A stretch of 64,000 nucleotides of DNA from Bemisia tabaci (GCF_918797505.1 NC_092795.1:30863131-30927130); one strand, 5' to 3'; numbered from the stretch's first letter, positions 1-11,054 are shown. Notes: generated from the letters alone by a model not told the origin. Numbers and translations are program-made.

Positions 1-105
1 ACTGCCGAGCACGACAAAGATCAACGCTCGGACAAAGCTCCGATCATTCCTCGGCGATTCCGCTTTTCATCACCTCTGCGTCCGCGCTCGTCTCGCCGGC
101 CGGTA

Positions 106-219
106 GGCTGATAATCAAAATTGATAGACAAAGCGATAGATAAAGAAGTTGAGGAGAAAATGGAGTGATCCTAGGATGGAAACGTGTGGTTTCAATGGAT
201 GCATAACACTGGGAAAAAA
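106..219. repeat. Truncated left half of a palindromic MITE (family 'TTGATAGACAAAGC')
   Basis: The stretch carries the motif TTGATAGACAAAGC followed by a tail resembling the left half of the fuller copies at 18431-18708 and 52947-53194. The right half is missing. A second palindrome (212-434) begins where it stops, so this copy was probably broken by that insertion. A lone right half of the same family lies at 5922-5990. Confidence 0.6.
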
Positions 220-434
220 AACACATTGGATCTAGAGTCCAGACTCTTAAAAACATCGACAAGAAAAAATACTCTTGATTTAATCGGATTTTTGCTTAAA
301 TCAAGAACCAAGCCTCTTAATTTGAGCGGATTTCTTTTTGATTTAAGCTTAAGTTTGATTGATTCAAGAGTATTTTTTCATGTCGATGTTTTCAAGAGTC
401 TGGACTCTAGATACAATGTGGTTTTTTTTTTTTT
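212..434. repeat. Short palindromic (foldback) element
   Basis: Two arms pair closely: the segment starting at 222 (CACATTGGATCTAGAGTCC) is the near-exact reverse complement of the segment ending at 420 (GGACTCTAGATACAATGTG). The outer ends continue into A-run and T-run sequence. The core is AT-rich and has no reading frame. The structure is that of a non-autonomous MITE; its superfamily is not evident. Confidence 0.75.
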
Positions 435-435
435 G

Positions 436-1740
436 GCGCGTATACGTAGTATACCGCCTTTGCGATCGTTTCGAACCCTGCTCGATACAATAACCGAGTC
501 CCTTAGTTCCTTACCGAAAAGTGACTACCGCGAACTTCTGAGATTTTCCAAAGCGTGTAAAAAGTTTATTTATCCATCAATAATTATGATTTAAAGTTGT
601 TTCTCATTCTGGGGCTCATTAGTTTATGTGCAGTGAATACCAAGAGTCTACGTTACTTGGTTTTTTCAAAAAAAGCCTAAGAATGCGACGCGCTGATTTA
701 AAATATGCATATATAAGCAGAATCAAGCGAATTGATTCGAGGATGGCTGAGCAGGTCGGCACTCTCGAAATGAGAATTTAACTCCTCCGTTTTGTTCAAA
801 ACGTTGCTTTGACAGATCTGTAACCTCGGTTATAATTTCCAAAAGTTGGTACCCGTGCTCTGATAGTGCAATCTGTGTAAGTGCAATCTGTGATGAGCCT
901 CGAGACTCATTAGACCATTAGCTAAACGTGGCTCATACAGGAATCCACTTACCCCTCTCTTTCCCACGCTCCTGCTCACTGCGTCGGCGTCTCGACGAAC
1001 AATAGCTAATGACGGTTGCCAAGCGATGCCGGGATCCTCAGCCCCTCGCCCAATTACTTACGCTTCATTAACCATTTCACCGTCACGCTAGGATTCGTCC
1101 AATTTTCAAAAAAAATTGTTTCGCGAGTTTTTAGCAATTTTTTCCTTACTCTCCGTTAAAACACGAATTAAAAGAGGTCTCATTCATAAAAATCGGCCAA
1201 ATAGAAGAGAAGTTACAGTATTCGAAATCCGAAGAAATCAACAAAACTTCTCCAAACAAAAAATAAAATGAAGGGGGGGGGGGAATGTATAAATTACAAT
1301 TTAATATGATTGACCTCAGAATGTGACAAGCAATTCAATTATAAAAAGGAGAAAAAATTGAGTGAAATTACAAAAAATTAGCCTCTTGCAAGGGGCTTCC
1401 TTGTATGAGTTTTGACCTGAAGACAAGTAAATCCCGTTATATTATTAAAACGAAATTGACTCCATAGTTTAATGCCTTAGTTTCTTGAATACGATTATTT
1501 TAAGCACTCGATTTATATCAGCAATTTTACCCATGAGGTGATTTCCTGAGAGCTGATAATATCACGAATTTCTCATAGAGCCCTTCAAAAATGGCTTGCT
1601 TTTTGGGCAGCCGATTCGGCCATCAAACCGGGGTTTAAATGGAAGCTGATAATAACACAAAGCTCTGAGAACAATTTTAAGATGAGTATAGGAACGGTTT
1701 GTACATTACGAGGAGAGGCGGGCATTCTGTTCAGCATATC
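436..1740. other. Intergenic stretch without recognised gene
   Basis: I see no supported exon, RNA gene or complete transposon here. The stretch includes a nine-G run near 1274-1282. One spot near 743-754 matches a Pol III A-box consensus but no convincing B box follows. Confidence 0.5.
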
Positions 1741-1799
1741 GATACATAAGTATTTTCACACGTAGAATTCAATTTTCACGTCAGGGAGTCGACATATTT

Positions 1800-2060
1800 T
1801 GATTTTTTCGATTTTATACGGAAAATTTATGGTTTTTCGGGATTGAAATTACTTACAATTGTTTCATGAAAAATGAATGCACCCAAAATGACTATAGCAT
1901 TTTGACTTTCACATACCTACGTGCACTCACTAAATTGATTGGTAAATTCAAAGAGTGGGTACATCGACCTGGTATATCAAGTTTCTGCGATTTTTTACGG
2001 CAAATCGGTAGATTTTCGGGATGTGGATTGCTTACTTTCAATTCATGAATGAATAAAGCA
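1800..2060 (+). repeat. Diverged tandem pair, about 180-bp period
   Basis: The segment near 1808-1877 (TATACGGAAAATTTATGG, TTTTTCGGGATTG, ATTACTTACAATT) recurs in diverged form near 1987-2058 (TTTACGGCAAATCGG, TTTTCGGGATGTGG, ATTGCTTACTTTCAATT). It looks like an old local duplication. No coding signal was found. Confidence 0.45.
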
Positions 2061-2538
2061 TGGACATGGTTGAGCTTCTTTGCATGAAAAGACGTTTAAA
2101 ATAACAAAATCAAGACATATTTAATACAATTGCATTTATATCGAGTCAATTTCTTTTCAATAATATAACGGGATTTATAATACCGGTGATTTGGGTATTT
2201 TAGCCCCAAAATACCTTTAAATCGACTTTATCTTCTAGGAATTCGACAGAATTTTTCCTTTCTTCGCTTAAATTTTTCCGTAGCACTTTTCCTCAAGAAT
2301 CTGATAAGATTTTGCTTGAGGCGGATCAAAAAACTTAAATTTGTTCGAATAGCTTTCTAGATTCACAATACACGGTCTCGTCAAGGTGCGTCGTTGACCT
2401 TGCAGTGTTGGATCGTGAATTCTCCTGTTGTGCTGCTTGCCTTTTTTGAAATCTCTGTAAATGAAAACTAAAGGGGTTGATATGTGCGAGTTAATGACGC
2501 GCCTTATCAACACATTGTGTTGGAGTTCACTGCTTGTT

Positions 2539-2564
2539 TTTTTTTTTTTTTTTTTTTTTTTTTT
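2539..2564. repeat. Poly-T tract
   Basis: An uninterrupted run of about 26 T residues. It could be the poly-A tail of a minus-strand retroposed copy, but I found no recognisable retroelement body beside it. Confidence 0.7.
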
Positions 2565-3170
2565 CCCCAGTGAACGTTAGAAAAAACTGCGGATGAGTTC
2601 AGGGAAAAAGAAAGTCTCTGCGAAAAACTAACCTCTTTCTTTTTTGGTAATGTTGCAGATTTTCTTGGCGGAGCTCAGAGTCAAAGAACCCAAATAGGTA
2701 AGCACAGCTTATTATGTCTATTGGTGAAGTATTCACATTCATTATACCGAAGAAAAGCGTTTCCTGGGCAGTTTCCCTTTGCATTCCATTAGGGTAAATA
2801 CTTGTTCCGAGGAGGTGGCTATCGTGTTATTGTCATGCGAATCTTTCGTTGTGACAGCGGAACAAAAACTTACCAATCCGTCCTAAAAATATTTATTTTT
2901 TCGTAATAAATAAACTTTCACTATTATACGGAAAATTTTACACTGCGACTTAGGTCGTTTCCTCAAAACAAAAAACGAGTTGCTCCCAACCTCCCGCGCT
3001 GCAACAAGGAACGGCTGAAAGGAACGTTTTTCCTCATACCGGGATGAATGTGGATTTTCTCCGTGCCATTTTTCCATATCTCTTCCTTTTTGTCGCGTTT
3101 CTTTCGCTTTAAAAACGAATCGGAAACCTCCCATCTGAAGCAAACTACTCCCCCTCTTTTTTATCTTTCG

Positions 3171-3640
3171 AAAACGCCTTCAGTTGTGCAGTGATACCTC
3201 ACACATTCCGAAATAGTTGTATCGTTGCACCTTAGCAATGCGATGAAAGATTATATTGACGTAGCCTCCATGCTAGCTTTATCCGAGAAAATTACACGCT
3301 CATTGTCAACTGGAGCGAAAGTTATACACAAAAAATTAGAACAAGGAGTTGTGCGCATAACTGTCGCACTAGCTCGTCTAATCAGTCATTTCATTTACCT
3401 TGTGATCCGAATTTCATGCGACACGAGAATCCTGATATGGAGAGTTGGCAGTTTCAAAAACGCCTTCAATTGTGGCGTGATACCGCATGCGTTCCGGAGA
3501 GTACGAATAGTTGTATCATCGCGCCTTAGAAATGCAATGTGGAAGATCAATATTGGAGTAGCCTCCACACTGGCCTTGTCCGTTTGCCTTTGCCGCTGTT
3601 GCAGTTTTAACCTCATAGTTCAAGTGTGCTCATGTTAGGA
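3171..3640 (-). repeat. Two tandem units of a ~290-bp repeat, inverse to 14770-15389
   Basis: AAAACGCCTT followed by a TTGTATC-containing block starts at 3171 and again at 3457, a period of 286 bp. Each unit contains the block with 'ATAGTTGTATC' and 'CCTTAG.AATGC'. The same block appears in reverse complement in the 307-bp tandem repeat at 14770-15389. A short piece also lies near 16632-16695. This is a dispersed satellite-like family and I see no coding function. Confidence 0.65.
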
Positions 3641-3743
3641 TTGTATTTAGCAAATGGATAATTTTTATTGAATAATTAAAAATAAACAAGCGGTAATTAT
3701 GTACGACTAAATAATATGGAATTCAAATCAACGATAAACTCAA

Positions 3744-3860
3744 AGGTACCGAAAAAGTACTGCATTTTTCTGCTAACGAGGCACGGAATTTTTTTGGAAG
3801 GTACTGAAAAAGTACTGTAAAAGTACTTAATTTTTGCCATCTAGTTTTATTGTAGCCCAC
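3744..3860. repeat. Remnant of the CAGGGTGTCTAC MITE family
   Basis: The segment repeats the internal motifs 'GGTACTGAAAAAGTACTG' and 'GTAAAAGTACTTA' that mark the right half of the family copies at 5638 and 14173. It ends in a degraded form of the terminal inverted repeat (GTAGCCCACC). The left half is absent. Confidence 0.6.
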
Positions 3861-4488
3861 CGAGCATCCGGCAAGTTGGACGGAATGAATAAGCTACCGT
3901 GTCACTCGCGAACTGGCGGTAATATTGTCCAACCGTAAATTCTCCGCACGCTTATCGTGCACCTGATAGCTCCTGTGTCAAGAAAGCTGAGCGGTTTTAA
4001 CGGATCAATGCACGAATACGACTCGGTTTTCGAAACATTGCCTCCTCCCCCCCCCCCCCCCCCCCCATCACCCTCATGGTTTTTTTCAACGAGTGTACCT
4101 CTGAAGTTTTAGGCTCCTAAAAGTGGTCCCAGTAATGGAAAAAATAGTGTGCTTTTCGTGGAAAATACACTAAAAAATTTTAGGAGGTATGAACCACTCT
4201 CGCATGCAGGTGGATATGCGATTCAACCAAAGTGAAAGTTCTGTGAACCACTTTGGCGAAAGCACATCGGTATAGCCACAGTCGTTTTTTTGAGTGAGAG
4301 TAGAGATGCAAATTTCTTAAAATTTCACTCGCCTGGAAACTGTTAATTTTCCTCGAAATGTCTACGATTTTTCACGAGGAACATTAATCCGAGGATTCCA
4401 TCAATTTCAATTATGATTTCAATTATTATTCAATTAATGATCAATTTCAATTTCACTAGAGGAGAGGGATATTTTCAGGGAACGCAGG

Positions 4489-4650
4489 GGCCGAATTTTG
4501 TTAGTCTCTCCACCGCATTTAAATACAGGTACTTAGGACGAGTTTCGATCGCATTAAAGTCCGGCTTAGCGCTTCTGACTGACTGGCCGATGGTGCGGTT
4601 TGGCTGCACCTCCATGCGTAACAGCCGACAAAATTCGGATCTCCGGTTGG
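4489..4650. repeat. Palindromic element with GGCCGAATTTTGT ends
   Basis: The left end GGGGCCGAATTTTGTTAG pairs with the right end CCGACAAAATTCGG near 4625-4640. A second copy starts at 13864 and is interrupted by later insertions. This copy preserves the uninterrupted 'empty site' (GCGCTTCTGACTGACTGG near 4570). Confidence 0.6.
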
Positions 4651-4814
4651 ACTTGGTGGACGACAACTCTCGAGTTGCAAGTTCGCGATAGACGATATTA
4701 GTATTGTTTTTCGTCATTGAGCACATAGAGTCGAAATACAATTAAGGGAGCTGGGGTCGTGTTCTGATCGACGAGTTCCGAACCCTGTGTGTGCCGAGAT
4801 TCATTTCCTTCGGG

Positions 4815-5323
4815 AATGAAGATGTTGCATGTGTGAGGAATTTGCGACTTGACCATTGATTCCTGTGTAGAAGTTAGCGAGAAATACGATGGTGCCACTG
4901 GTTTTCTCTGAAATCATCTCCCAAGCTCAAACAAAGCTCTCAAAGTGAGGCCAAAATGGAGGGGATATCCCACCCTAACCCTGAGAGTCCACCTCTAGAT
5001 CAAAACGAACTCTCCATGCAAAGATAGGGAGCAAATACATTAGCAGGGTTGCCAATTTATTTGGGGACTCCAAAACTGAAAACACGGCATCACTGCTAAT
5101 GTATTTGCTCCCTATCTGTGCACGGAGAGTTTGTTTTGATGTAGAGGTGGACTCTCAGGGTAGGGTGGGATGTCCCCTCCATTTTGGCCTCACTTTGAGA
5201 GCTTTTTTTGAGCTTGGGAGTTGATTTCAGAAAAAATCAGTGGCACCATCGTCTTTCTCGCGAAGTTTTACATAAGAATCAATGGTCAAATCGCAAATCC
5301 CTCACACATGCAACATCTCCATT
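4815..5323. repeat. Long inverted repeat, arms about 232 bp, 46-bp spacer
   Basis: The left arm 4815-5046 is the near-complete reverse complement of the right arm 5093-5323. Examples are AATGAAGATGTTGCATGTG against CACATGCAACATCTCCATT, and GCAAATACATTAGCAG against CTGCTAATGTATTTGC. A solo diverged copy of one arm sits inside an ANKIB1 intron at 61135-61279, so the unit has been mobile. It contains no transposase reading frame. Confidence 0.85.
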
Positions 5324-5453
5324 ATTGGCAAATTTCGAGAGGGATTATTCACTAGCCTCCTTAAAGATCAATATTTTATCGGAGGAAATGTGTGAACCCT
5401 CAAGATTTGATACGGCGGGTTCTCGAGAGGGAAGGCACGAGGCGTGGAGGCCC

Positions 5454-5468
5454 GGGGGGGGGGGGGGT
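5454..5468. repeat. Poly-G tract
   Basis: A run of about 15 G residues inside an otherwise unremarkable stretch. Such runs are prone to assembly and sequencing error, so reading frames crossing it should not be trusted. Confidence 0.6.
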
Positions 5469-5637
5469 GCCCGGAGCTGGCGCGGACCCAAACGATTCAA
5501 TAAGTTGCCAGAATCCCGAAACAATGAATGACGGGCCCAAAACATGTGTTCTCTCACCGTTGCAACAAGGTAGCTCTCCACTTCCGAGCACCATTGCCAC
5601 CTCCGCCTCGCCAACGATGCATTTTCAAACGATACTG

Positions 5638-5919
5638 CAGGGTGTCTACAAGTCCGGAAAGTCCGGAATTTTTTAAGGGCGATCCGGAAGTACTAGAAAA
5701 GTGCGGGGTTTCCGCAAAAAAGTCCGGAATTGTATTCATATTTTGTCATTTTTGTCGCAATTTGAGCGATAAATTGAAATTCTTCGAATCTCGTCAATTG
5801 GAGGTACTGAAAAAGTACTGAATTATTCTGTTGAGGAGGTACTGAATTTCTTGGGAATGTACTGAAAATGTACCGAAGAAGTACTGATTTCTGGTCCTTC
5901 TGTTTTCGTAGACACCCTG
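5638..5919. mobile_element. MITE, CAGGGTGTCTAC family, full-length copy (282 bp)
   Basis: The copy starts with CAGGGTGTCTACAAGTCC and ends with GTAGACACCCTG, giving perfect outer inverted repeats of 12 bp. The interior has repeated 'GTACTGAAAAAGTACTG' motifs and no coding frame. Other copies are at 9092-9364, 14173-14456, 17737-18015 (opposite orientation), 21990-22110 (truncated) and 22207-22487. I infer a non-autonomous DNA transposon. Confidence 0.85.
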
Positions 5920-5921
5920 CC

Positions 5922-5990
5922 GATAGGATCGCTCCGTTTTTCCTTTTTCTTTCCTGTCCATCGCTTTGTCTACCATTCAATAATCGACCC
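5922..5990. repeat. Right half of the TTGATAGACAAAGC palindromic family
   Basis: The stretch resembles the right half of the 18431-18708 copy, with a 'GATAGGATCG' start and the GCTTTGTCTA motif followed by a CAATAATC end. Its left half is not adjacent. Confidence 0.5.
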
Positions 5991-6114
5991 TCTAGAGATG
6001 AGCCCTGTCGCGTCGACCGTATAGCCCAATGCTTTTCCAGGTAAAACGGAGTCTAGTTTGATCGGGCGCTCCGTTTCGCATTGTTGTACGTCGCTCGTCG
6101 CGCTTTGTTAGTCA

Positions 6115-6272
6115 TTGCCGGATCCAGCAAATTGGCAACATTGTTTTCACCCATTTAAACCTATGGAAATTTATCGATTCTTGTAGGGGTCTGGTGCTCC
6201 AAGAGGAATCGATTATTTAACATAGGTTTAAATGGAGGAAATCCGGTGTTGCCAAATCGCTGGATTCGCCTC
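6115..6272. mobile_element. Palindromic MITE, GGCGGATCCAGCAA family, copy A
   Basis: The ends GGATCCAGCAAATTGGCAAC and GTTGCCAAATCGCTGGATTC are inverted repeats. The arms continue inward through 'CCATTTAAACCTATG' and 'CATAGGTTTAAATGG' to a short loop around GGTCTGGTGCTCC, so almost the whole element folds back. Further copies lie at 6571, 9370, 16941 and 30812. Confidence 0.8.
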
Positions 6273-6284
6273 TGGTTACAGTAC

Positions 6285-6515
6285 AAATGCGTACAACGTT
6301 GCTTGATTTCTGCGGACGGAAACCAAATTTCCCTAAGAATTTATGTATTTTTCTCCCTAGTATTTTCACACGATTTTATTCGTATCGCAATCTAATTTAT
6401 CTAAGAGAGTCGTAAAACCGCAACTTTTTTTTGGAAATGAATATTTGGGAAATGAAATTTGGCAACGTTCGGATGTCGTACGACATTAATTTTCCCTTAA
6501 CACGGCACAAAGGAA
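6285..6515. repeat. Degraded relative of the 15900-16152 palindromic element
   Basis: The right end 'GAAATTTGGCAACGTTCG' followed by 'CCCTTAACACGGCAC' resembles the right arm of the element at 15900-16152 (AAATTTGGCAACCCTCGAAC ... CTCAGCACGGCAG). The left arm is poorly conserved. Confidence 0.4.
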
Positions 6516-6570
6516 ACGAATATCTGCAACCCTCAAAATTTTAAAAGGAGCACCCTGAGAAGGGGCAAGC

Positions 6571-6730
6571 AGAGGCGGATCCAGCAATTTGGCAACGCCG
6601 GATTCCCTCCATTTAAACCTATGCTAAATAATCGATTCTTGTCGGAGCACCTGGCCCCTCCAAGAATCGATACATTTCCATAGATTTAAATGGAGAAAAA
6701 TAAGGTTGCCAAATTCCTGGATCCACCTTT
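6571..6730. mobile_element. Palindromic MITE, GGCGGATCCAGCAA family, copy B
   Basis: The copy begins AGAGGCGGATCCAGCAATTT and ends AAATTCCTGGATCCACCTTT. The arms pair through CCATTTAAACCTATG and CATAGATTTAAATGG around a loop containing GGAGCACCTGGCCCC. It is better preserved than the copies at 9370 and 16941. Confidence 0.8.
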
Positions 6731-7221
6731 GGGGGCAAGATGCAAGAACCCTGTATCAAGTGTCCGTGCGTGTTCTGGATTCCTGGCTGTTCGACTCGAT
6801 TCAAATATCGAGCACCAGACGAGAATTTTCGGAGGCAAAGCTAGGAGAGAGGTCACCGGAGGGTCAGCGGTGAGTAAAGCGGTTATTTAATCGGCGATGC
6901 ACCCAGAAAGTAATGACGGAGCCGGAGGTCAACAGCAAATGATGATAAGACGAGAGGTCGAGGAACCAAGCGTACTTTCAGTAAGCGTTGCGTTGGCCCA
7001 GAGCGAAATCGGTCACAACGGGCTGGCGCACAGTAGTGCAGCATCCTCATGGACGACGCGGACAAAAGTCGGTAAAAGACACTTAACTTTAAAAAATGAA
7101 GATCAAAGTACCGACGTAGGAAAATATTTTGCCACTTTCACAGTATACCACTGGAGGAACAAGGAAATGTCAGGATGAAATCTCAGGATATTTTGCGTAA
7201 TTTTCGAGAAAAGTTCATTTG

Positions 7222-7642
7222 CACTGAAAAAAAAATCTTGGTGTTTTTACTAAAAAAAGGGTAAAATTACCAAGAATTCAGGGTTCTATTTGATCCCAGT
7301 TTTTCTTGGTAAAATTACCATTAATGGAATTGGTAGTTTTACCGAGAAATTTCGATAAAATTATTGAACTTTCTTGGTAATTTTACTGGGCCCTGGTAAA
7401 AACGCCAATATTTTTTATCGACTTAGGTAGAATTACCGAGATAAAATGGCAAAGTTGCCGGGAATTGATTACCCATAAAAGTGGTATTCTAATCTGAAAA
7501 AAAAAAAAACAGTAAAAATACCGGTTATTAGGTAAGCTTACCAGTCTGTTTTGGTAAAATTACCAATAATTGGTAAAAAAAAGTGAGATGGTAAAGGTAC
7601 CAACGGACCTTGGTAAAAACGCCGAGAATTTTTTTTTCAGTG
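7222..7642. mobile_element. MITE-like element with CACTGAAAAAAAAAT ends
   Basis: The terminal inverted repeats CACTGAAAAAAAAAT and ATTTTTTTTTCAGTG bound 421 bp made almost entirely of reiterated GGTAATTTTACC / GGTAAAATTACC palindromes. There is no coding frame. No clear target-site duplication was found in the flanks, so the superfamily is unresolved. Confidence 0.7.
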
Positions 7643-8589
7643 TGCAGTTGGCAACCTCGAATCAGCCCTATGTTAACAATGTAGAAGCAGCGTGAAACAC
7701 CCACACTTTAACTTCAAATATCTCTGATAGTCGCAAAATCTTTTTGGTGGAATTGAAGTTTGGTATGTGAGGATTAAGAAAATGTCAACCACCCAGAGCA
7801 TTTTGCGTTTCAAGCGAGGAATCTTCATTTTAAAGTTGACGTCTTTTTCCCGTGTATTTCTAATGGACCAGTGATTCTCGACCCATTTCCCGCTCACTTT
7901 CTACCCAAATTTGAAGTAGTTTTGAGCGGAAAATTTGAAAATGAACCATCATTGTGAGTCAGTAATATTTTTAAGATGACAAACTCAAAAATAAAATAAA
8001 AAATAAAAAAAAATTCCGATGTGGAGTTGTGAATTTTTTATTTTTGTCCACAGAGGGCCGCACTGTGCGGCGGCTCGGTTGGCCGTGGACCACTGGTGCC
8101 AGTTATTAGCGCCTGCATACGAACCGAACTCACGCCCTTTTTGCCTCTGAATTTTCCTGGCGCATATCGACAGTAATTAATTATCTTTCATCAGTCGCAT
8201 TCCGTCGCAGCGGTGCAGCAGAGTTGCCGCTCTTCCATCGGAACTTTTATCGGATAGATGTAACAATAAGCAGTACGTGGGGGACACTAAAAACCCCTGC
8301 ACTTTTTGATTGGGAAATACCGATTTCAGGATTCGTACTTACAGTTATTAGAAGCTCTTAGAGAGGAAAGTACTCGAGGGTTCGTGCAGGAACCAAGATG
8401 GCGGTCGTTAAAGATTAGAACTAAGCGTTTTTTCAGCGTGCTAAATGTACATCTCGAAAACCACTCGTCCGATTTCCATCATCTTAGTCTCGGTTGAAAG
8501 CTATGATCGTCGTTTAGAAGGCAGACCCGTGACTTTGAGTGACAGGCTTCTTGCTAGACGTATGTATAAGCGCCAAAAACGGCTCAGGT

Positions 8590-8830
8590 TTTGCGTACTT
8601 ATGTTTGCCTTCACTGTGTATAGGTAGGCAATTTCTCGACCTAGGAGCACGTTTATTTGTATCCTGTTCGCCGTACTTTCATTAGCGCCGAAGACGTCGC
8701 TAGCGTGACAGCCTTAGTGCGTTCATTTGTTCGCCTCCACTTTGCAGAGATAGGCAATTGCTTGACTTGTAAGCTCGTTGATTTGTATAAACACGTTTTG
8801 CTGTAATTTGTTTCATCATTTTCGTACTCC
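8590..8830 (+). repeat. Diverged tandem duplication, about 120-bp period
   Basis: The block 'AGGTAGGCAATTTCTCGAC ... GTTTATTTGTATCC' near 8620-8665 recurs as 'AGATAGGCAATTGCTTGAC ... GTTGATTTGTATAA' near 8747-8790. It is an old local duplication of unknown origin. Confidence 0.4.
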
Positions 8831-9091
8831 CGGATCTCCATCGCGGCGCGCGGCGCCCTCCCACCTGACTCGTTTTCCAATTTTTATGCTTGCTTCTATT
8901 ACCTCTTAACACGACGAAACAAAACTGAAATGCTGTTTTTTGGATATCGGACAGCTTACATACCTAAATGGACCTTTAGACAAAGGATGAATTGAAGCCA
9001 TCTGTTTCATGCGTTTCAATCAAAATTCTACGTACAGCACGGTCCTATACAGCAACGGAAACTATCGATACTAACTTCCAACCATGATATT

Positions 9092-9364
9092 CAGGGTGTC
9101 TACAAGTCCGGAAAGTCCGGAAGTAGTACTGATTTTATAAGGGCGATCCGGAAGTACTGAAAAAGTGCGAAAATTCCGCAAGAAGGTCCGGATTTTTTTT
9201 TTCATTCTTTTGTCATTTTTGTCACAATTTGAAATTCAAAACTTTGAAATTTTCGAATTTTGTCAAATGAAGGCACTGAAAAAGTACTGAACTTCCCAGA
9301 AATGTACTGAAAAAGTGCTGTAGAAGTATTGATTTTTTGCCAGCCCGTTTTACAAGACTTCCTG
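9092..9364. mobile_element. MITE, CAGGGTGTCTAC family, copy with degraded right end
   Basis: The left end CAGGGTGTCTACAAGTCC is intact. The interior motifs (GGGCGATCCGGAAGTACTG, GGCACTGAAAAAGTACTG) match the family. The right end is mutated to TTTACAAGACTTCCTG, so this copy is older than the ones at 5638 and 17737. Confidence 0.75.
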
Positions 9365-9369
9365 AATTC

Positions 9370-9525
9370 AAAAGTTGTATTCCTCCATCGAAACCCCTGC
9401 TGAGTAATCGAGTCTTGTCGGAATTACTTGACCTCCTGAAAATCGATACTTTTCCCTAGGTTTAAAATGAGAGGAAACAGGTTTAAATCGAGAGGAAACA
9501 ATTTTGCCAACCTCTTAGATCTGCC
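9370..9525. mobile_element. Degraded palindromic MITE, GGCGGATCCAGCAA family, copy C
   Basis: The core motifs AATCGAGTCTTGTCGGAA and AAAATCGATACTTTTCCC, with the right end TTTTGCCAACCTCTTAGATC, place it in the family. The right arm contains a short internal duplication of 'GAGAGGAAACA' with AGGTTTAAA. The left outer end is lost beside the 9092 MITE. Confidence 0.55.
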
Positions 9526-9898
9526 AGTAGGCGCGGTGGGCGGCGCGAAGCGTAGCGGCCAGGATATTCATAATTCAGCTGATATGATGTCACTCGATTC
9601 TTTCAGCACGACACGCTGCCAGATTTTGGTGTGAGTCACGCCACTGAACCATTCATTTTCATTATTTTCATTCATTTTAATCATATACACATCATCCGCA
9701 CTTTAGAATCGTCTGGATGCAACTCCTGTCACTTTTGTTCCCATCAAACTCCATATGTTCTGAGATCTCTCAGCCATTTACGAGGAGATCCTTCCGCGGC
9801 CGTACTTCGTCCACCAGGGCCAATGAGTAAGTACATAAAAAATGAACATGTCGGTAATTTTGGGGGTTAAGTCCCTTCCGGTCAACCTATACGAACTC

Positions 9899-10161
9899 AA
9901 ATTGGACCGAGTTTAACAGAAAGGAACCAAGCCACGTCAGCTATTGCCAAGTTTAACTGGACAATCAAATTTTTTAAGAGAGAACGTTTGTTCGAATTTC
10001 TTTGAAAATTTTAAGGAATTTACTCCGTAACATGGAGAATTTTCACTGAAATTCGCACGAATATCCCCACAACCGTTTTCATGTAAAAAATTAAACTGCC
10101 TAATTAAATTTGGCAATAGCTGATGTGGCTTGGTTCCTTTCTGTTTAACGCGGTTCAATTA
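9899..10161. mobile_element. Palindromic MITE, AGAAAGGAACCAAG family, copy 1
   Basis: The left arm ACAGAAAGGAACCAAGCCAC and AGCTATTGCCAA pair with the right arm TTGGCAATAGCTGATGTGG and CTTGGTTCCTTTCTGT. The pairing continues into flanking AATTGGACC / GGTTCAATT. TTAA occurs at both arm edges but is part of the inverted repeat, so it cannot be taken as a target duplication. A second copy is at 20546-20790. Confidence 0.75.
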
Positions 10162-10867
10162 TCCGGAATTAATTAAATATTACAATTGCAGTTACCTGTC
10201 GTTTCTAAAATTATGAAAGCACGTATTGGGCTTATGATTTTTGGACAGGTTAACTCAGTTTTGCGGAAGGACGCTTATATTTTAACATTGTCGGCCATCT
10301 TAATTTGTTAATTTTCCACTGTTCTGCTTGTGGAAAGAGCGGCTGCCTTTTACGCCCTTATGATAAGAGCTCCTAGTCTGGACTTGCCCATACTTTCCAG
10401 TGTCCAGGCAGTCTACCCTGCAACTGCGCAATGTGCACAAATGAGATAGCGGCAGGGTCGCTCAAGTGACCGCAAAAATATCAAGGATCGGAAATTTCAC
10501 AAAGCTGTGAAAAATATTAAACATTTTCCAGAGGCTGAGTATCCAGCACGCGCTAAATAACACTATAAACCGACGACCCTATGCCTTGTCTTCAATTTCG
10601 AAAACATTTTTCTGAAATTTCATAAAATATTTCACATGAAATTTAAAAATTGAAAAGGCTTCCGGGAAAAGGGCACAAAGCAAGAAATAGCGTTTAAGAA
10701 AAATTCATTTAAAGGTTCCATCATTATTATATGTGGCCATTGACTGTAACTTACGTTTGGAATCGGGAGTCCAAGCTGCCATGAAAGTTACCGTCAGTGG
10801 CCAGAAAGTATTGATTGAAACTTCAAATGCATTTTTCTCAAACGCTATTTTTGCTATGTGCCCGTTC

Positions 10868-11035
10868 CCCGGAAAGCTCCTCAATTTCTTTTTTCCGGGA
10901 AGCTCCTCTATTCCATTTCTCTGTAAAGCTCCTCAATTCCATTTTTCGGGAAAGCTCCTCAATTCCATTTTTCCGGAAAGCGCCTTAATTCCATTTCTCC
11001 GGAAAGCTTCTCAATTCCATTTTCCAAGAAATTCC
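10868..11035 (+). repeat. Minisatellite, about 28-30 bp units
   Basis: About six imperfect units read as CTCCTCAATTCCATTTTTCC followed by GGAAAG variants. Unit length and sequence vary and there are no unique spacers of fixed length, so this is a minisatellite and not a CRISPR array. Confidence 0.75.
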
Positions 11036-11054
11036 AAAATCTCATTTTTCACGA

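Noticed and set aside
740..800. Possible tRNA gene or tRNA-derived SINE (TGGCTGAGCAGG matches a Pol III A box)
   Set aside because: No convincing B box follows at the right distance and no cloverleaf can be drawn; a 12-bp match occurs by chance.
6897..7178. 93-codon plus-strand frame
   Set aside because: It is short, has no recognised domain, lies among MITEs and has no supporting splice or promoter signals; not enough to call a gene.
9899..10161. piggyBac-type TTAA insertion
   Set aside because: TTAA at both arm edges is part of the inverted repeat itself, and the second copy at 20546 lacks it, so it is not evidence of a target duplication.
10868..11035. CRISPR-like direct repeats
   Set aside because: Units are contiguous and variable with no unique spacers, and the genome is eukaryotic; it is a minisatellite.
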